NCBI GenBank assembly: GCA_002451165.1
Contig: DKBH01000073.1
Span: 2,591-10,209 of the forward strand
DNA length: 7,619 nucleotides
Reading direction: 5' to 3'
Source: Nitrospiraceae bacterium UBA6905
GTDB lineage: Bacteria; Nitrospirota; Thermodesulfovibrionia; Thermodesulfovibrionales; UBA6898
Position numbers and translations under genes: made by a program
Part shown: positions 6,199-7,619 of the stretch, in pieces
Layout: the number at the start of each line of letters is the position of its first letter
Numbering within the stretch: the first letter of the stretch is position 1
Notes under the pieces: model-generated
Database searches by the model: none
Seen by the model: only the letters and a program-made list of their open reading frames with translations
Told to the model about the DNA's origin: nothing

Positions 6199-6356
6199 TT
6201 TAACAATAACATCACTTTTGCGACCTTATCAACGTGAAACTATAAGTTTAGATGATATACGTCATCGACTTATCAGGATAATTAAAGTCTCCTCCCTGAG
6301 CGCAGGAGTTGGTGAGTGCCCCGCCACGACGTCGGGAACATAATGACGTGCACAGC

Positions 6357-6629
6357 TTAGTAAGGGATTACGGAATCGTACGCAACTAATCCGGAGGCAA
6401 TATCAACCGTGGGCATTACTGCGAAGTTGCTCTGAAAAGTATTAGAAATAACACGTACCCCGGCTTCCGCAAGCATCTCAAGGTTAAGGGCTACAGCAGG
6501 ATCTTCAGCGGCAAGTTCCTGATCCATGATAAAGACATCTACGATATCACCCTGGATCGAAAGGCCAACTGACATACGGAGGGCTTCAGCCTGCCTGTCG
6601 CGCACCAATACTGCTATCTTTTTCGGCAT
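6357..6629 (-). CDS. Small DsrE-like protein
   Basis: A 90-residue soluble protein with an alternating beta-alpha pattern: KKIAVLVRDRQAEALRMSVG, then VDVFIMDQEL, NLEMLAEAGVRVISN, and the end YDSVIPY. This matches small DsrE/TusD-like proteins common in sulfur-metabolising anaerobes, where some members relay sulfur on a cysteine. This one has no cysteine at all, so it cannot be a sulfur carrier of that kind and its role is unknown. The start is ATG 6629 with GGAGAGG a few bases upstream. The same frame stays open to 6860, inside the next gene, but that extension is Cys/Arg-rich and non-coding in appearance. It lies 91 bases after the phospholipase gene and could be on the same transcript. Confidence 0.7.
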   Translation of the reverse strand: MPKKIAVLVRDRQAEALRMSVGLSIQGDIVDVFIMDQELAAEDPAVALNLEMLAEAGVRVISNTFQSNFAVMPTVDIASGLVAYDSVIPY

Positions 6630-6720
6630 GCGCGCCCTCTCCGTCGTCACCGTGAATAAGCTGCAAGTTGACGTCTCGGACGCGATAGGGAATATAAGTA
6701 AAGGATAGGCAAAAACGCTA

Positions 6721-7527
6721 TTACGGGCGGTAGAGGGGACGTCGCACGCCCCTATCTTCCTGGATCTGGATAAAGATCTTGGCAAATTTCCCCCGCTGCA
6801 CCGACCCGCTCGGGCTGGACATGAGCACCGCAGCGTTCTGAAAGTTCTCCAGCAGATCAATCATATTGTCGAGCGACTCCTGATGCAGCACCTCAATGGA
6901 ATCACGACCAGGCAGCGACGTGAATATACTCCGGTCGATGAAATCCCCCAGCCGCTCCTGATTCACGACGGAGAAAAAAACGATGCTCTTAAAGATCCGT
7001 TTATTGGTCTTAAACGAAAAGAGAAAGCGTTCCAGTGTCTGCTCGAGGAAGCGATCATTGCGTATCTGAGTCTTCCTGTCGATCGTCATTGCCTGAAACC
7101 AATATTTCTTGTCGATAATGCTGTCCGCCTTCATCTCGAGGATCGTATGGCCGATATTTTTCTTGTCGATCGTATAAGAATTGTGGGCAACCGTGTCAGC
7201 GGCGAGGTGACAGAGATAGCCATAAACAAATGCCTTCTGTTGATCCGTCCGTGCGGCACTGAGGAGGTCAAATCCCACATCCCAGCTGTGCGAACTCTTA
7301 TCATCCGGCAGATACTTCTTTCCCAGGATAATATCCGCCATGATGTTCCCGTAAAGAAAGTCCTTGCGATACCTTCTGATGATTTCGAGAATTCCTGCAG
7401 GTAGCAGTGCACCGAACGAAAGCAATTCGTTACCGAGATAGATATGCGTCAGTGGCCCCCATGCAAAGGCAACAGCCGGGAGCAGGAGAAAGGATATGAC
7501 CAGAACAATCTTCGATATTTTCATCAT
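6721..7527 (-). CDS. Zinc-dependent phospholipase C-family exported protein
   Basis: A secreted protein of the bacterial zinc-dependent phospholipase C family (S1/P1 nuclease-like fold). The signal peptide ends AFA before W23, which would make Trp the mature N-terminus; in this family that residue's free amino group binds zinc. Potential zinc ligands follow the Bacillus cereus enzyme order: W23, H28, D65, H80, H107, D111, H115, H127 and E131, in the segments WGPLTH, YGNIMAD, SSHSWD, CHLAADTVAHN and GHTILEM. The ligand set looks complete, so it may be active on phospholipids or another phosphodiester; many homologues are untested. The C-terminal half (about 150-268) is less recognisable. The ATG overlaps the aminopeptidase stop as ATGA, with no strong ribosome site, so translation is probably coupled. 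Confidence 0.8.
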   Translation of the reverse strand: MMKISKIVLVISFLLLPAVAFAWGPLTHIYLGNELLSFGALLPAGILEIIRRYRKDFLYGNIMADIILGKKYLPDDKSSHSWDVGFDLLSAARTDQQKAFVYGYLCHLAADTVAHNSYTIDKKNIGHTILEMKADSIIDKKYWFQAMTIDRKTQIRNDRFLEQTLERFLFSFKTNKRIFKSIVFFSVVNQERLGDFIDRSIFTSLPGRDSIEVLHQESLDNMIDLLENFQNAAVLMSSPSGSVQRGKFAKIFIQIQEDRGVRRPLYRP

Positions 7528-7619
7528 AGTTTTTCTAGTATATCATAGATGAGCCGAACTCCGATACCCGATGCACCTTTCGGGATGTACGGCCGGTCTT
7601 TTTCGACCCAGGCAGTCCC
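7524..7619 (-). CDS. pepA: Leucyl aminopeptidase (M17) C-terminus, partial
   Basis: On the - strand the frame is open from the right edge and ends at the TGA at 7526-7524. Its 31 residues begin GTAWVEKDRPYIPKG and continue GASGIGVRLIYDIL. This matches the C-terminus of M17 leucyl aminopeptidases, where a D-I-A-G-T/P-A-W/F segment leads to a Pro-Lys-Gly-x-(S/T)-Gly-(V/I)-Gly-Val-Arg loop and a final helix. The rest of the protein, including the metal-binding and NTDAEGR motifs, lies outside the window. Its stop overlaps the phospholipase ATG by four bases (ATGA), so the two genes form one transcription unit. Confidence 0.8.
   Translation of the reverse strand, partial: GTAWVEKDRPYIPKGASGIGVRLIYDILEKL

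Larger units (their letters stand above)
6104..6356. other. Gene-free regulatory interval between dsrE-like and cytochrome genes
   Basis: No open frame here has coding character. The left half holds the cytochrome leader and promoter. The middle (6237-6289) holds three dyads: AAACT-ATA-AGTTT (6237-6249), GATGA-6-TCATC (6251-6266) and GACTT-13-AAGTC (6267-6289). The right part is GC-richer, with a short imperfect stem near 6291-6310 and the palindrome CGACGTCG (6327-6334). I see no convincing intrinsic terminator after the dsrE-like gene and no riboswitch class that I recognise. Confidence 0.5.

Noticed and set aside
6327..6334. CGACGTCG palindrome as an operator
   Set aside because: Eight bases only, far from any promoter I can see, and in a locally GC-rich patch; too likely by chance.
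6630..6860. Upstream extension of the dsrE-like frame into the phospholipase gene
   Set aside because: The added 77 residues are Cys/Arg/Ser-rich without family character and overlap a well-supported gene; ATG 6629 has a good ribosome site.

Overview
The window reads as a stretch of a Gram-negative, periplasm-rich anaerobe with about 50% GC. It has Lol lipoprotein export genes, a NosL protein, a periplasmic c-type cytochrome and exported metalloproteins. The combination suggests Nitrospirota or a Desulfobacterota-like lineage, but no marker gene fixes the phylum. The first ~190 bases are very different: about 77% GC by hand count, with almost every codon ending in G or C. They then pass abruptly into ~48% GC inside the lolC reading frame, so the left edge may be a chimeric join or a recombination boundary.

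Layout on the + strand: the last codons of an upstream gene, probably lysS (3-71). Then lolC/lolE-type permease (74-1297) and lolD ATPase (1290-1961), overlapping by 8 bases, which form the inner-membrane lipoprotein-release machine. A promoter with a perfect dyad (1975-1998) then leads into a two-gene unit: a NosL-family CxxCGM protein (2013-2513) and a DUF2318 cysteine protein (2503-2973), overlapping by 11 bases.

Layout on the - strand, read right to left: the C-terminus of a leucyl aminopeptidase (7524-7619), overlapping by 4 bases a zinc-dependent phospholipase C-like secreted protein (6721-7527). Next come a 90-residue DsrE-like protein (6357-6629) and a 252-base gene-free regulatory region with several dyads. 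After it are an exported beta-propeller monoheme cytochrome (4934-6064), an 84-base gap with a perfect 16-bp-arm palindrome and a -10 box, a MacB/FtsX-type permease (3653-4849) and its ABC ATPase (2974-3648). The last gene ends base-to-base against the DUF2318 gene in a shared TGATCA.

The most interesting unit is the middle block (about 1975-6200). NosL and DUF2318 converge on an ABC ATPase/permease pair, with a histidine-rich beta-propeller cytochrome just upstream of the permease. DUF2318 next to MacB-like ABC genes recalls, from memory, the Campylobacter p19/Cj1658-Cj1665 iron-uptake locus. Here there is no p19 or FTR1, and NosL, classically a copper chaperone, takes part instead. I infer a periplasmic metal (copper or iron) handling and cofactor-assembly module. 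Its function is unproven, and its promoter dyads suggest that it is regulated.
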